Assembly (NCBI GenBank): GCA_021234155.1
Contig: JAJEKV010000004.1
Span: 14,763,923 to 14,827,922, forward strand
DNA length: 64,000 bases
Origin: Isoetes taiwanensis
Lineage: Eukaryota > Streptophyta > Lycopodiopsida > Isoetales > Isoetaceae
Direction of reading: 5' to 3'
Shown: piece by piece, positions 47,301 to 60,492 of the stretch
How the letters are laid out: every line of letters starts with the position of its first letter
How positions within the stretch are numbered: position 1 is the stretch's first letter
Notes under the pieces: model-generated
Database searches by the model: none
Told to the model about the DNA's origin: nothing
The model's input: only the letters and a program-made list of their open reading frames with translations
Made by a program: the position numbers and the translations under genes

Positions 47301-48818
47301 GCCCCATTAAAAGTCTTGATATTTGAGTTCAAGATGGAAACCCAAAACCTCGGTCTTTGATACGTAAAGAAAACCCAAAGCTGGCTCAGAGAAAAATAAC
47401 AAAGCAAGAGCAGGTCGCATGGAAACAAAGAATAGGTAGTACAAAAACGTTAGCTTAATGTTCGAGGTTCTGATATAGTTATCTTTCTTTTGTCTAGAAA
47501 CCTGTATCTTCAGCTTTCAGCCATTCCATAGAAGAATTCGTGTGCATCTTTATGCCCGTGTAAGAAAGGAAAGGGCAAAATGTGACTCGGTATAAAACAT
47601 AAAAAGCTACAAGTAGCCTTCAGTTTCGGGCCGTGCATATCCAAAACAAAATCAGAAATCTTTTGCAAGAGCTCGAACTTTACTTTCGTTCTCATACTCG
47701 CAGAAGGCATTCATTGTGAATTATCGAAACATATTCAATCAAAGAGCAACATTTATAGAGAAAAAACGATGGAGAAAAAACGATGATCGCAAGGGTGTTC
47801 GGGATCGCCATGCTTTAGATGCTGCGTCGCATCAGAGCAGAGACAGGGAAGATGTCCAGGAGCCAAAATGATTGAAAGTAGAAGAAATCTTCCCAGATTA
47901 AGGATCTTCGTCAAAAGCGAAAAGTGAATGCAACCAAGTGGATTTTGCCTGGATTTTAAGGGAAAGGCTTATAATTTCTCGATTTTTTTTTCTTCTGATT
48001 TTTTTTGCAACCAACCGCAGAATGTTAGCCTGTCGTTTTGTTAAATCCTGGCCTTTATTAAATTGCCCTGTTAGAAGTCTTCAAGCCTCTGCAAAGGGAT
48101 TTGTGCGCCGTCATAGAGTGCTACCTGGCTCCGAGATTAGCTGCATTCAAACAGGATGAAATCGAATGAACAACACAAAACAGACGACCCATCAAGGCAA
48201 AACGCGGATTCATCAGAGAATGCAGCAGATAGCGAATTTGGCTCCTGATCTTAAGCAAATGTGCCGGATTTGGATGGATTCCATAATAAAAGCACATGCA
48301 GCATCCAAAAACAAAGATCAGAGCCGGATTAGCTTGGCGCCCATCCATCGCAGCAGAAGAAAAGGGAAATTTCGGCTGTCTGAAAACAGCAACAAATAAA
48401 GAAGAAAATTACATAAGGAAAGTGCAGCAATTTTTCCATCTCTAAGCTCCTTGATTTGAAGTGAAATCTCCAGACCCAAGCCTCAGGATTTTGCCAAAAA
48501 CCCCAATATAAACCTCAGAAACGATTTGCCGCTTGTTTGCTTCCTTCTTGCCGCTTGGTTGCTATTTCATCTTCCCACGAATCAACCCTACCAACCGGCA
48601 TTACTCTACTGCAGATTACCATCACAGTGAACAGCCGTTTCAAAGAGGAGCGGAGCTCCGCAAATGGGCGAAATTCGCCATGAAAGCGGCAAATGGGCTG
48701 CCGGTGCAAAATAAAGTTTATAAAAATCGCGCTTTTGGCCGGAAAAGCGCGTGAGTTTTGGGAGCCGGAAAGTGGCACACCGGCATCAAGAAACCCCAAA
48801 ACTTTTTTAAGTAAGTGA
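44311..48818 (-). mobile_element. Helitron HD, right-most array member
   Basis: The 3' end is CTAAG at 44,311 followed by a degraded hairpin-like segment (to about 44,340). The 5' end is at 48,818, reading TCACTTACTTAAAAAAGT on the minus strand, and the next plus-strand base is T. The leader at about 48,650-48,818 has the GCCGG and CCGGC blocks and AGCGCGTGAGTTTTGGGAG. The length is 4,508 bp. Its cargo differs from the HA family. Part of the 5' interior near 47,950-48,080 resembles H1 near 5,510-5,690. No enzyme motif or convincing gene is present. It marks the right boundary of the array. Confidence 0.65.
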
Positions 48819-51224
48819 TTGTTAATTTTAATGGTGACTAACTTAACAAAATCCTTTTCTCTATCAAGACGGTTATGTTAAAATATTAACCGACTTTTTC
48901 TTTCGTAATTCAAGATAAAGGAGAAGTTGGCAACCGCGATAGGTCCATTTAACTTTTTGATCGCATGGCTACAACCATAAGCGTAAGGGAACGATTCGTT
49001 AGGTTGTCTGGCGAAAACGTGTTCCGTTATTCCGCCCAGTATATATCGCCGCGGTGTTTTGCAGTTCCAGTCGCATTAAATTCATAAAAACAAGCAATCC
49101 GCAAAGTTCCGCTCTGGGGAAATGTTCCATCCCATCCAATTCCACAGTATCAACGACGTCATAAGTCCCGAAATGGTGAGCAAAACTACCATTCACCGAA
49201 CCACGTCGAAGCTGTATTCCAAACGTCCCTAAATTTCACCTTCCGCACTTTCAGGCCCCGACCTCGTCAAACTTACGTACCAAACGTCTGGTCCACAATA
49301 ATTCCGCTGATTCCAACCCGCCCATCAATCCATTCAATTTTGATGTTCTCAATTTCTCATCTGTGGATTTCCTTGCCCCTTTGTATGTGGTGAACGTGGC
49401 TTCGTTGGCGCGCTTCATCCAAAACAACGTAATAATCGAGTAGCCCTCAAGAGACATCGACAAAAAATTATTTAAATTCATAGAGTCCAAGAACAATCTT
49501 ACATAAGAACAATTCCTCGCATTTGATGGACAAAACATATCACATTGTTTTAAAACATCTCTATTTTGTGGCTGTGGAAATTGAATCGGATTCCTCCAAG
49601 CAAGAGCACTGACGTCCATGAAGAGCAAGAGCAAATTGATGTACATGAGACAACGGTATTTCATTATTTTACTACTTGATGTATATATAGATCTTCTAGT
49701 TGTAGTATTGATTAATTTTATAACCACCGTGCTAGCCATTGGTGAAGAGCTGCAGAATTTGAACTTTGAGAATGAGGGTCGGTCCATCCACGAAAGTGCA
49801 AAGAGAAACGATCAAGAAATCGAAGTTTGATGAGGCACTCTTGCTTGTGGATTTTAAAAGAGGTCAATTTGGCGAGCAGAAAAATACAAGGAGAAGATGG
49901 AGAATGCAAATGTGAAGTCGGATGAAGATAGCCGAAAGGAAATGCAAAAGCATGGCTACAAGGATAGAGATGGAGAGGGCCAGATCTAAATGGAGAACTG
50001 CATTGAGAATACAGTATGGCTGATTTTCGTAAACAAACAGAATCCGCATTTTTCTCTCGAAAGTGAGGAAAAAAGCAAAGGAAGTTGCCAAACTCTCCAT
50101 CGTGAGCATATTTGATGCATGGATTCATTTCAATCATCAAGGCCCAATGTCAATCCACCTAACATAGTTGGATAAGCAAGGCACTACATTGCAATTGATC
50201 GAGTATTGTTGCTCACCATCCACAAAGGTAAAGGTGAGATAAAGTTCATCGGGAAAAAGGGAAAACCACCGGAAATAACATGGTCAGCCACCATACTAGA
50301 GGCAAATAGGAACTTGGTAGGATGGCATAGAAAAATACAAAGGAAGAAAGAGTAGCTGTGGAAACAAACCGGCCTGCATTGAAATCGAGCGGTGAAAGCT
50401 ACAACAACAAAGGGATTTCAATAAAATTTCAAACCATCGCAAATGCATGGCGTAAAATTGCAATCACTCTGCCTTTCGCTGCAATCGCGGAAATAACGGG
50501 TTTCAAAGTTTTGAGCCTTTGAAATCTCTATTACTTTTGAGTTCTAAGTTGTGGTCTTTTTGCGTGTTCTCGCGAGGATTTGAATAACAACGCTGTACCT
50601 GGTAGCTTGGAGGTTATCTAGATAGTAAATAAATAAATTAGAAAGTTTAATTTCAGTGGAACTCTTCAAAGGAAAGTTATTAGAAAACGTATTTTGAAGA
50701 AACAGCTTTTGATGTTAGCTGGTCAAATCCTTTGCCTTAAAGGATTTTTAGAGGCCAAACAAATTTCTAGGAGGGTTTAACATTGGAAGCATGAAGATCT
50801 ACACCCTAGTTGAACATGTTCAAGATGTAAATTTAATTTTGTACAACAAGAGTTGTCATTGGTAAAGATCAGATATGTGGTGGGTCAAACTAAGAGCTTC
50901 ACTTGGTTTGACAAGTTCATGATGGGCTATTATGATCATGCAAGGTGGAAAAGAAAAACTTCTGATGAAGAAAAGAAGAAACATTTTTGGTTCGCGGCAA
51001 GGCCGAAACACCATATCTCGTGAGATGTGACACTAACTTTCTCGTGAATAAGTTGTTCCCAGCTGCACATCGTGAGTTGGCGACATTCTATGCTTTCGTG
51101 AGGTGTTGATTTTAGTACGAGAAGTCGAATAGGTGTTAGTGCATCGCCCATAAGATTTTGTGTAGAAACTCTTGTAGGGCAAATCAGCTCTAACTCAATG
51201 ATGCAATAAAGTTTCCAGCTTTGG
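48819..51224. other. No recognisable gene; one open frame of 178 codons
   Basis: Repeats seen to the left stop here. The longest frame, minus 49,251-49,787, has a hydrophobic segment (CLMYINLLLLFMDVSALA) near residues 45-62 and no motif I recognise. A second minus frame (49,718-50,140) overlaps its start. Neither has conserved context, and both may be chance frames. The 3' side (about 50,960-51,220) may hold the lost N-terminal part of the Harbinger remnant that follows. Confidence 0.25.
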
Positions 51225-51806
51225 CTTGTGATATGTAGCAAATTATCAATGGATTTTGCTCCTATTTCTAAGGTTCCTAATGTCCTGATTCTCGACTGCA
51301 TTTGGGAAATCTTGCAACTCTTACAGTCCAATCAAGTGCATTACTATGATCGAAAAAACAGAGGGTTTAGCATAATTCTACGTGCCGCTTGTGATAGTAA
51401 CCGAAATTCCTTGATATTGGGCCATTGATATCCCGAAGTGTCTATGATTCATGGTTTGGAAGAACTCAGTATCGTAGGATTCAAAACGTTTAAATTATGC
51501 AAGAACCAAAAGAGGTTACCATCAATTTTGTGTGCAAGTAAAACCCATTTTGTTGGTCGATATGGGCTATACATGCAGCCCTCGTGAGCTTCGCTCCTAT
51601 TTAGATAAAGATAGATCGTGCATACAGTTTCGTTGAACGAATTCAAGAGCTAGGAAAGGCTCGTGGTTTTCATTGAACAATCCTTTGGTTTGTTAAAAGC
51701 AAAGTTTAAGATTTGGACAAGAAGATGAAGATGAAATTTCAATATATACAATATTGTTACATGCATGTTGTGTATTACATAATAATATAATAATAATAAT
51801 ATATTG
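51225..51806 (+). pseudogene. PIF/Harbinger transposase remnant (DDE_Tnp_4)
   Basis: Plus-strand frames carry all three catalytic surroundings in order. The first reads ISKVPNVLILDCIWEI, with Asp at 51,294-51,296, in place of the family's vGaIDGTHI. HYYDRKNRGFSIILRAACD follows, matching the YYNRKG..S...QAVCD segment. The second is LLVDMGYTCSPRELRSYL (Asp at 51,559-51,561, family GDSGY..). The third is VFIEQSFGLLKAKFKIWTR (Glu at 51,675-51,677, family VVERAFG.LK.RF..L), then TCMLCIT near IACCVLHN. Frames shift between the segments and contain stops, and the HTH partner gene and TIRs are not visible. It ends in an AAT-rich run. It is certainly inactive. Confidence 0.75.
51779..51806. repeat. 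AAT/ATA microsatellite
   Basis: A run of AAT units, slightly interrupted, lies directly after the Harbinger remnant. It is simple-sequence DNA. Confidence 0.8.
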
Positions 51807-52399
51807 GATCATGCCCTTTAGGACCTTTGAGGTCATGGTTAAACAAAATTACATATTTCCTCGCTTTTGATTGTAAATGAATTAAAACACCGCGGTGGAT
51901 CTAATCGCCTTGAGATAACAACTCTGCTAGCTTTGTGGATCCAAATCTAAGAGTATGGAAATTACTTAAAATTCACATCAAATTTGTCCCTCGAAGTCAC
52001 AGAGCAGGTGCATGTTAAGAACACATGTTCTTTCGCCTTCACCACCGCTTTGTGCACAACGCAGCAAATACGCTCTTCCCTTTGGAATGCTGCACTATCC
52101 GCTTCCATCTCTACTTGAAGTTTATGTGAGCCTCGTATGTATCTGCAATGGTTTGCTTCGCGTCATGATATCCGTGATGAAGATATGATTGATCGAATAC
52201 ACAAGCATCATATTCACCTCCTTCATATAGTAAGCCATTTTTGTGCCGTGATCAGCCCAACCAAGCAGGTAATACTAGCGACGCACGCTCCTCAAGACCC
52301 CTATTTCTCGAAGCGTCCGGGCCCGCGAAGCCGTTTCAGCCCTAACTTTCCACTCCAAAGACATCTTTATACCAGCCAATACTTGTGGAGGCTTCCAGG
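51807..52399. other. No recognisable feature
   Basis: AT-rich to neutral sequence between the Harbinger remnant and the LINE remnant. Part of it may be LINE 3' sequence, but no poly(A)/poly(T) tract marks an end. Confidence 0.3.
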
Positions 52400-53165
52400 C
52401 TTTCTTTCGATCCCATCATCATCCATCCCCGCTGCACTTCGCTGACAAAGTTATAGTCTGACTTCAATGCAACCCGCCTGTAGCCAGCCACAAACCGGGC
52501 TTCGCTAGCATAATAGGATAGGGTATTTGCTGTTTGATGCCCATCTCCCTCTTGTAAAAATATCTTCCTCGAACTCCGGACTGCTTTCCCCATAAGCCTT
52601 TTGGGGACAAAGTAGCCCCGATTGGGGCAATCAGATGTTAATACCACACATGGACCAATGTTTTGAAAGCATTCTCTTCAAACCCCGGGGCCTTGTAACG
52701 TGATGCTTTGGCGGCAATGGCTCGAGCATGCCGCATAAAGCCGCTTTCTCCAAATGACGCTTCCTAATACATTCTTCCATTTGTATTTCGCACTTAACTC
52801 ACATTCAAGATACTTATAATGACCTACAGCTTCTAAAACTTCATTGTAGGTGAAAAACGGGCTCAAGCATCGCTCCGCATCATGATTTTGACATAGATTA
52901 ACTTCATTTTCTCCATGCAAACTCGCCAGTTGTTACTAAATGTTCCCCGAGTTTATTAGGTGTACGCCAGCAAAAGACCACATCATCCGTGATAGAGTAA
53001 CAATTGGATTACATAGTCTTCAAGACGGCAGTCCCTATAAGCCCTTCTGCCTGTACCATGATCGTAATTCATCTATGTACAATCCAAAGAGCGCATGCAT
53101 AACGACAACCCTGCCTAACTCCTATTGTGCTTCGACTGCTATTATCTCGCTAACCGAACTCTAAT
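52400..53165 (-). pseudogene. RTE-like LINE reverse transcriptase remnant
   Basis: On the minus strand, about 53,066-53,122 reads GVRQGC followed by ALFGLYIDELRSWY, the RT pattern GVRQGCPLSPTLFGLYID. Further on, frames consistent with YADD-type sequence are scrambled. At 52,776-52,821 comes GHYKYLECELSAKYKW (family F.YLG...S....W), then TLQGPGVKREIAFKTLVHVW (family ...K..LF.TLV.P...YG), and about 52,450-52,500 resembles PYPIMLAETG. Stops and frameshifts are frequent. No endonuclease, end or target duplication is identifiable. It is distinct from the L1-like LINE at 6,717. The boundaries are approximate. Confidence 0.6.
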
Positions 53166-56100
53166 TTCTGGTAGAGTTGAGACACCGGCACCCATAATGT
53201 TCTCTGGCCAGCATATAGGTGAAGCCGGATGTAAATGCGTAAACTAGAAGAACTTGAGGCCTGTGCTATCGCAAGACATGCTCGAAACATACCGAGATCC
53301 GAATATAGCACCAAAGCAATGCTGGAGGGTCAAATTGAGGGTCAAACTTCACTTCAGGCCGCAAAGATACATTTCCTTATGTCAAACCTCGTATACCATG
53401 GGGAACCTTTGTAGTACATGGCCATTTTGAATAGCATCCCAAACTATTCCACGCCACGTATCCCAAACCATTCACCCTTATAAACTCACTAATGCTACAT
53501 CCCAATATTGTCTTTGTAATCCACCTTTCAAACCGGAAATCTAGATGGCCCTTCTTTGATTTTAATCAAGCATCGCCAGGACAAGTCTTTACCCCATCTA
53601 ACTCTCCATGTTATTTGCTTTGGTTTCCTCAAGCAGCCTCTTTTTCATTCCTCATAGCTACCTTTGTAACTGCCATTGGTTTTCTTTCCTAAATCTACAC
53701 AAGCAATGGATTTTATCAAAGATATCCTCAAATTCCTCCTATTTTGTCTAAGAAGGCGCTTCCACTTTTTTGCATTCTTGCATCAAGAGCTTACTCTCCA
53801 TGAAGTATGCAGATGCTTAGAAGGATCTACATAGAAGGAGCTCTAATCCACATTGTAATGCATCCAGAAGCATGCATAGAAATGCACCATCAAAGCACAT
53901 GTAAGACTGTTCGCGAAGCAAGATGTTTCTTGATAAAATGGCTTGTAAGATTCATGGACACTTTAGTTACGATGATTTCTGCCGCTTCTCGCAGCGCATG
54001 CATGAACAAAGAAGTAAACAGCTTTAAGAATCAATATGGTTGAACATATTATGAAATAACAAATAGCTTTCATTGTGCATACACGAATAAAAGTAGTTCA
54101 CAAAACTATCTATGCACCTGACAGCAATCAACCCATTATTTGCAAGTCGCATATGGTTGGCCATGTCACAGAAGCAGATAAGAAGCCATAAACATTTACC
54201 GCTGTTTAGTACTCAATGATTCAAGGGTCAAGGCCAAAGTGGAATAACTAAAGACAATATGCTCTTACAAAGAAGACCACAACCCGAGTTAGAGCTAGAT
54301 GATTGAACTAGGGTTGTAACTTCACGTGTTGTCAAGCTACTATTAGATTAGAGCCCCTTTGTATAATCCATATCTTGAGCTAACACTTCACGCTTGTATC
54401 ATTATCCAAATGTCAAATGTCCAGAGATCCGCCTTAATGTTACATAATGTGTATTTGTATTCCTTACACACAAATGCGATGCCATGTTTAAATTGATTTT
54501 AGCTTACAAGGGATTCATGTTCTAACTGGATTTGCATGCCAGCTTATTATGTTGTGTAAATGTATATGAAAAATGCTATGCCAGCTTATGATGTAATTGA
54601 AATGGTTATTTTGTCTTAGATATATTTTTCTCACTTTTGCCCTCTCTTAGATTTATTTGTCCTCAAGTTGGATTTAAGGTGAAAGAAATTCATTCTTGCA
54701 ATACTGGGGTACGGGGCCAGATAAATGAAATGGTTCTGCCCTATATTTTTCAGATTATTCCGCTTCCATAGATTTATTTCTCATTCCTAAGGCTTGGTTT
54801 TTACAAAGGAAAGAAATCATTCATGCCTGCCACTAAGATTGGTTTGTAAATTCTAAAACACAGATTGACAATATAATAGTATTGAACAAAGGTCGGGATT
54901 GGTCCACAACTGTGGTAAATTTTATTCTAAATGTTTCTATTCAAATTCTATACAAACCTATGAAAAACAAAAGTTCTTAGAGTTTTTCTCAAATTTGATA
55001 AAAATAAAAGCCCCTTTAATTGCATCTCCCATTTGGCTAAAATGTAAAATTTATATGACATGAAATTCTCGATGTTGGCTTAATTTTTCTTTGGTCCCTA
55101 CTCTTAAAGTGCAACTATTTAACTTCCGTAAACCTTGAGCAATGATTAACACATGAATGACATTGATTCAATATGTTTCTTTTTACTAAAAATAATAACA
55201 AAGTTGTCTCAAAGTACAATTCATATGAACAAACAATACCGCTTTTGAAGGAACATGCATGTTTACGCTTGGGTCAAAATTTAATCCAAATGGTGAATTT
55301 AGTGATGAAGCCCTTTAGGGTCAACAATTGCAAGAAGATATCACTACTTACAAAGCTTAAATGCACATCATGTAACATTTTTTCATAGCATTTAACCTAA
55401 ACAACTTATAGATACAAATTCAAAATATGATTGGAGGTAGCTACCGCACCTTTAAAATGAAAGAGGGGTCCCCTCTAATAGAATTGGTATTACGGTTATT
55501 TGAATTCGATCGTGGCTCCTCCTAATCAACTCTTTAGAGAAGGGGCTGCATTCAAGACAATCTTCATGTAGTAAACAATCCCTACCAAACTCTAAGCCGC
55601 TCGCACTTACCCCTTTGGAGTGGCTTAAAAATTGCCTTTATAAACTTTAGCCATGAATTTGACTAAAGGTTCAAAAATCGCCATTTGGCTTAATTTAGCC
55701 ACTCTTTTTATTACCCCCGATTTCTGACAATAGAATAGTATTACGCTGACGGATTGATCGCCTTTGAGTTCTCATGTAGCTGAGTCTTGTGAGTCAAAAC
55801 CTAATCAAAAATGTAATCGAAATGTTTGATCCCTTGTGAACAAGAAACGATCCCTGCGGTGAATAGTATTTTTTTCTATGATTTCGCTTAATGGTTGCAT
55901 AAACACTTTGAGTTCGCTTTGAATGGCTTGTATACCAACTAGTACGTACCCTTCGGCGACTAGCATTTGCAATACCCTTCGAGTTCATTTGACTAGATGA
56001 ACTCCGTGATTTGGGATCAGTCTTTACATTTGAAAGTTCATCTCTCAAAGGATCATCTTTAAGCTTCTTTAATTTCAAAGTCCAGGATATAGTAATAGGT

Positions 56101-58044
56101 CTTAATGGAAAAAATGGCAAATTTTTGTGTATCATATATATCAATCCCATTAACCTACTCAATTCAAGCAACCAACAAACCACAGGCCCCTTTAGTTTCT
56201 CTAACTTAATGGCAACCTTTAACTCAGTGTTCATACTACAATTCAATCCTCTAACCTAACTAAACCCTATAACTACTAGTGTGAAGCTCTAACTCATTGT
56301 AAATATTAGGTTGTTGAGCTTATGGACATAACCTAAGGGTTCATAATGAATATAGTGAGAATGCATATTTCACGATCCGTTATTAGTCTTAATTTAACTA
56401 CTTTTAATGGGAAAGCCGAACTTACATTCTCAAGTTAAATTAAGAGGTAACTAGCTAGTTAAGTTTTAACTCTAACCTAAAGGCGAAAGTGGAAGCCGAT
56501 GTTCTGCTTAGATCATTGGTTGCCCGCGACTCCTAAAATGAAGAGGATGGCAAGCTGACAACTACTCTAAATGACCCCGAGGAAGCAAAAACGAATTCAT
56601 AGATGAAACATGAAACCCGGTTCACACCAAGCCGGGTGTAAAAAGTAGCACTAAACAGCGCGTGGATAAATGGGTGACGTAGTGCTACCGAGGATGAAAC
56701 CGAAAACGAAGAGCAGCAATCAATCCCAAATGGGTGTGAGAAATGATTCAAAAAGAAATCCCAAAGATTAAAGAAGATCCTGGCCTAGATCTACTTAAAT
56801 AAAATCCACACCATTTAATAGAGATGAATAACGACATGTAAATAAAAAGCACAACATGGGTCTCAGAATCAAAATGGTCGAACTTTGGGTATGCTGGATC
56901 TATAAGTGATAAGTACATAAAATAGGATGCGTAAAGAGGAAGGCAACTAAGATGCAGAGCAGCTTCAATTAATCATCATGCCCAAAATCCAAAATTCTCC
57001 TGATCGAAAACTTTGTGCCGCGAATACCAACTATATAATCACATCTTGGTAATGGAACAAATAACTAATGTAGAACAAGGACGAGGGAAATAGCTTAGCA
57101 TGGCTTGTGTCAACCGAATCGATCGTACTCAACCAACCAATATACCCCAGACGCTATTCGAAAAATTTGTGTCGGCTTCCATAGCTAACCGCGATGTATC
57201 AACAAAGAAACAGAAACCCGTGATCTTCCGTAAACGATGGAAGCTAACGACCGCAATGAAGTGGCCGGATATATATAGCCTAAAATGGCCTCTACCAATA
57301 ATCAAGACCTCCATCTATGCATGAGCAGAGCTCTCCAAGGAAAATGAACCAAAAGGTCCCCTACCACAACCAAAACTCAAAAGCAACAGATGAAAAGTTA
57401 GTCGAGGGATCATCACGAAAGCATTCAAGATAGCAGGCACATCAAATGGCATGCATCATCGAAGAAAATCTAATCATAATTCTTACAAATAAAACTTCAC
57501 ATAAGGAGAGAGCATATAGAACTCCGATCCTACAAAGCATCTTTACGGAGTAGCTCATTCAACATTTGACATGAATAAAGAATAAGAAAAAGTAATTGAA
57601 TAGGAAGAAAAAGCAAGAGGGGATGAAGACAAGTAAGATGGGTTGAAATTAAGCAAAAGGATTATGGATAGGAAGGAAAGGGACAACCGAAAGTATGAAT
57701 GCCAACGAGCATGGAAGAAGTGTCACTGTGGAGAAGACGCCGATAACCAGTCCCAAATGGGGAGGACTTATATAATAGCTCATTCCTTCCTGTAATGGCA
57801 ACCGAGGCCTCGGATCGAGCGCGATTTATGATTTTCGTGAATGTAATCTCGCGATATAACGGATGCTTTAGTCAGCCGAAGTTACGCACTCGCTTCCCAC
57901 CGTGATGGAGTATTAGATGCCTTAGGCATCAGATTTCCACATTCTTGAACCATGTGCCTCTGAGGAAGGTATTTCACCTAATTATTCAAAAAGCCAAAGG
58001 TAAGGTAATTGAAGAGCACCCTTGTTGTAAAAAAGAAGCTCTAC
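53166..58044. other. No recognisable gene or repeat
   Basis: About 4.9 kb of moderately AT-rich DNA. The longest frame (minus 55,794-56,246, 150 codons) has no known motif. A tRNA-like stretch near 55,470-55,520 was examined and rejected. Old transposon debris is likely but cannot be shown from sequence alone. Confidence 0.3.
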
Positions 58045-59281
58045 CACTACAAGAGAATGAGGGTTCTACGCCGTATTAAATCGCCGACGGTCCGAAAAGA
58101 CTTGGCATGACGCTTACGACCGACGCATTCTTCCGGACGACATCGGTTTGATCGCTTTATTCTGACGATGTTTCTCACGAAATTTCAACGCCGCCTTAAC
58201 CGCCGCCTATTACGGGCCGTACCATGCTGCCACCCTTTCGCCGACGCGCCGACGTACGCAAGATAACCGGGCCGCCAGTAAACGCCACCCGTTTCACAAG
58301 GCCACACCTACGCGCCGATTTTACCACGATATAGCGCCATGTGATTCGGCCACCATTTTCAGCCTAAAAACTCGTGAATTTCGTCGTATACTTGAATTTT
58401 CCATAAAGACAGCTTTAATCATAACTTTTAATCCAAGGGGTCAAGTTGAATGCGTTGAAATTTGATGCTTTGGAAAGCTCACTTTGGCTCTCTATCTTAA
58501 TGGTGTACTAGCTGACCAATCTTGATTTGGGGAAAAACTGTACCCCATCCCTAGCCGTAATATTGGGCACATCTCTCCATGTAGGTATATGTGACGCTAT
58601 CTTCAAGTTTTTCCTTATTCATATCATTAACATTGGCTTGTTGTCTCGCGGGCCTTGTGTTTGAATGCATCCCATGGGCCTCGTGATTTGTACATCTATA
58701 CTTATGCTCTTAAGGGGACGCTTTTAGACTTAAGGTCGCAATTTCTATGTTCCTATTGCAAACTCTAAAATTTCTATAAATCTTGCTAGAATTTCTTAAG
58801 TGGAAATAATACAATGTGGCATCTCCGATACATTGAGTATTACGGTGTACAATGCTGCTGTCATTGCAAGCATTGGATTGATTGGTTTAATATTTGAAGT
58901 ATTCCTCAATCTTTGGCGATCTTTCAAAGTGGACCGGGCAAGAGAATAGATGAGGGCTTGGTTGAAAACATTTGTGCACTATGCAATCGACATGTGTAAT
59001 TTTTAGGAATTTTAAAACCCAAAAAGCCCAAAATCGTTCTAATGGACATGAAGTGGCCACAAGGTCGTAAGGCCTGGTCAATCGGTCATTTTTGCAATAG
59101 GGATTATCTCCTATAATGCAATGGTTGCCTAAAAATGCAATGGCACCCGTTTTGTACAATGGCGATGGTTATCTATACATGAAGAGCATCTGATTGTCAT
59201 CACGCTGTTGTCGTTAATGTAACGTCCGCGTGATTTATAAATTATAGAGCCTATGTTGGTTTTTACATTATGGTGGCTGGT

Positions 59282-59345
59282 GGTAATTAAAGCCATGGTT
59301 TTAGAAGGTGACAAATGGTAATTAAAGCCATGATTTTAGAAGGTG
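59282..59345. repeat. Tandem duplication, about 37 bp, two copies
   Basis: GGTAATTAAAGCCATG followed by a TTTTAGAAGGTGAC segment occurs twice, inside the CACTA-like element. Confidence 0.75.
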
Positions 59346-59597
59346 ACGCATGTAAAGGGACATTGTGCCTTTGGATGCCAATTGTATCTTAAGGCTACGT
59401 CTCTACGTCAGTTTCACTTTAAAACCGAAGTTATTGCTCGGGTTAGATTTCGAAGGTGCGACGCATAATTCCTTTGCCACGCGGACACATAAATCAAAGT
59501 CCGGGTTAATAAGATGGGAACGTGAGCCTTTAAGGCAAAAATATTATCCTCGGTTTCTACAATTTTACCATAGACATTATTGTTTCTTCAACTTTGC

Positions 59598-59702
59598 CAA
59601 TGAATTGAAAATTTTAATATTATATGTGGGTGAGATTCCACTTTCAAATTCCTTTTGCCAATTAATTCGAAAAATTTTAATATTATATGGGTAGATTCCA
59701 CC
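59598..59702. repeat. Tandem duplication, about 50-60 bp, two copies
   Basis: GCCAATGAATTGAAAATTTT, then ATATTATATG and GATTCCAC, recurs about 58 bp on with small changes, inside the CACTA-like element. Confidence 0.7.
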
Positions 59703-60430
59703 ACGACCGATGTCTATTAATTACGTGGCATTAAAGCCGACAAAATGATTAGGTTTTTGTAGGGTATCATCTCACCTGACAATGGCACTTCACGATTTAA
59801 TACGCATCGAAGTTTGCCACGAATACTCCAAATAAACCTCCCAACGAAAATCTCACCCTAAGTTTTTTCAAAAATTAATTTCTTTATGTTTACTTCCTCG
59901 AAATCAACCTAGAGTATCTAAACCCTAGCATTGCCTTTGAGCAAAAAAACGTCACTTTGGCAAAATCCACGCCTGATCCGAAATGTGATGGCCTCATGGA
60001 TACTCTATACTCAGGATCGAACGTAATAGTGCCCAAAGATAGACGCATCCTGGATTTGCATGTAAAATGGTGGTTGCATCCGATTTGAGGTTTCTACTTA
60101 CGCCTACGTAATCCAAACTTCCGGTTTTTGGGTTTTCTACCGCAAATGGCTTTGATTCACCCATGATGTTGTTTAATCTAGTTCCTACCTAACATAGATA
60201 TGGAAGGTGGAATAACGAAGTTATGTACAAGTTTTGATGTCACAGAGAAGCCATATTGCGTTGTTCCATACACCAGATACATCCGCTTCATATAATCGCC
60301 TTTATCCATTTGCATTTGAAAATAGTAGATAGATGTCTCATTCTCCAATTTTTCCATAAAAGGCTTTACTCGCGGATGATGACGCTTGATTGCTGAAACT
60401 TCTTGATATACCATCAGATGTACTTTCTAC

Positions 60431-60492
60431 GCCTAAGGAAAGCATTTGTAATATGCACATTCCATACCTAAGGAAAGCATTTGTAATATGCA
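60431..60492. repeat. Tandem duplication of about 26 bp
   Basis: CCTAAGGAAAGCATTTGTAA then TATGCA appears twice, 36 bp apart, inside the CACTA-like element. Confidence 0.8.

Noticed and set aside
49251-50140. Two overlapping minus-strand frames as a host gene
   Set aside because: Different frames, no motif, no splice structure and no homology that I recognise. Only listed as a bare open frame.
55468-55520. tRNA-like stretch with weak A-box and B-box resemblance
   Set aside because: No cloverleaf could be drawn and the B box is too degenerate. It is neither a supported tRNA nor a supported SINE.
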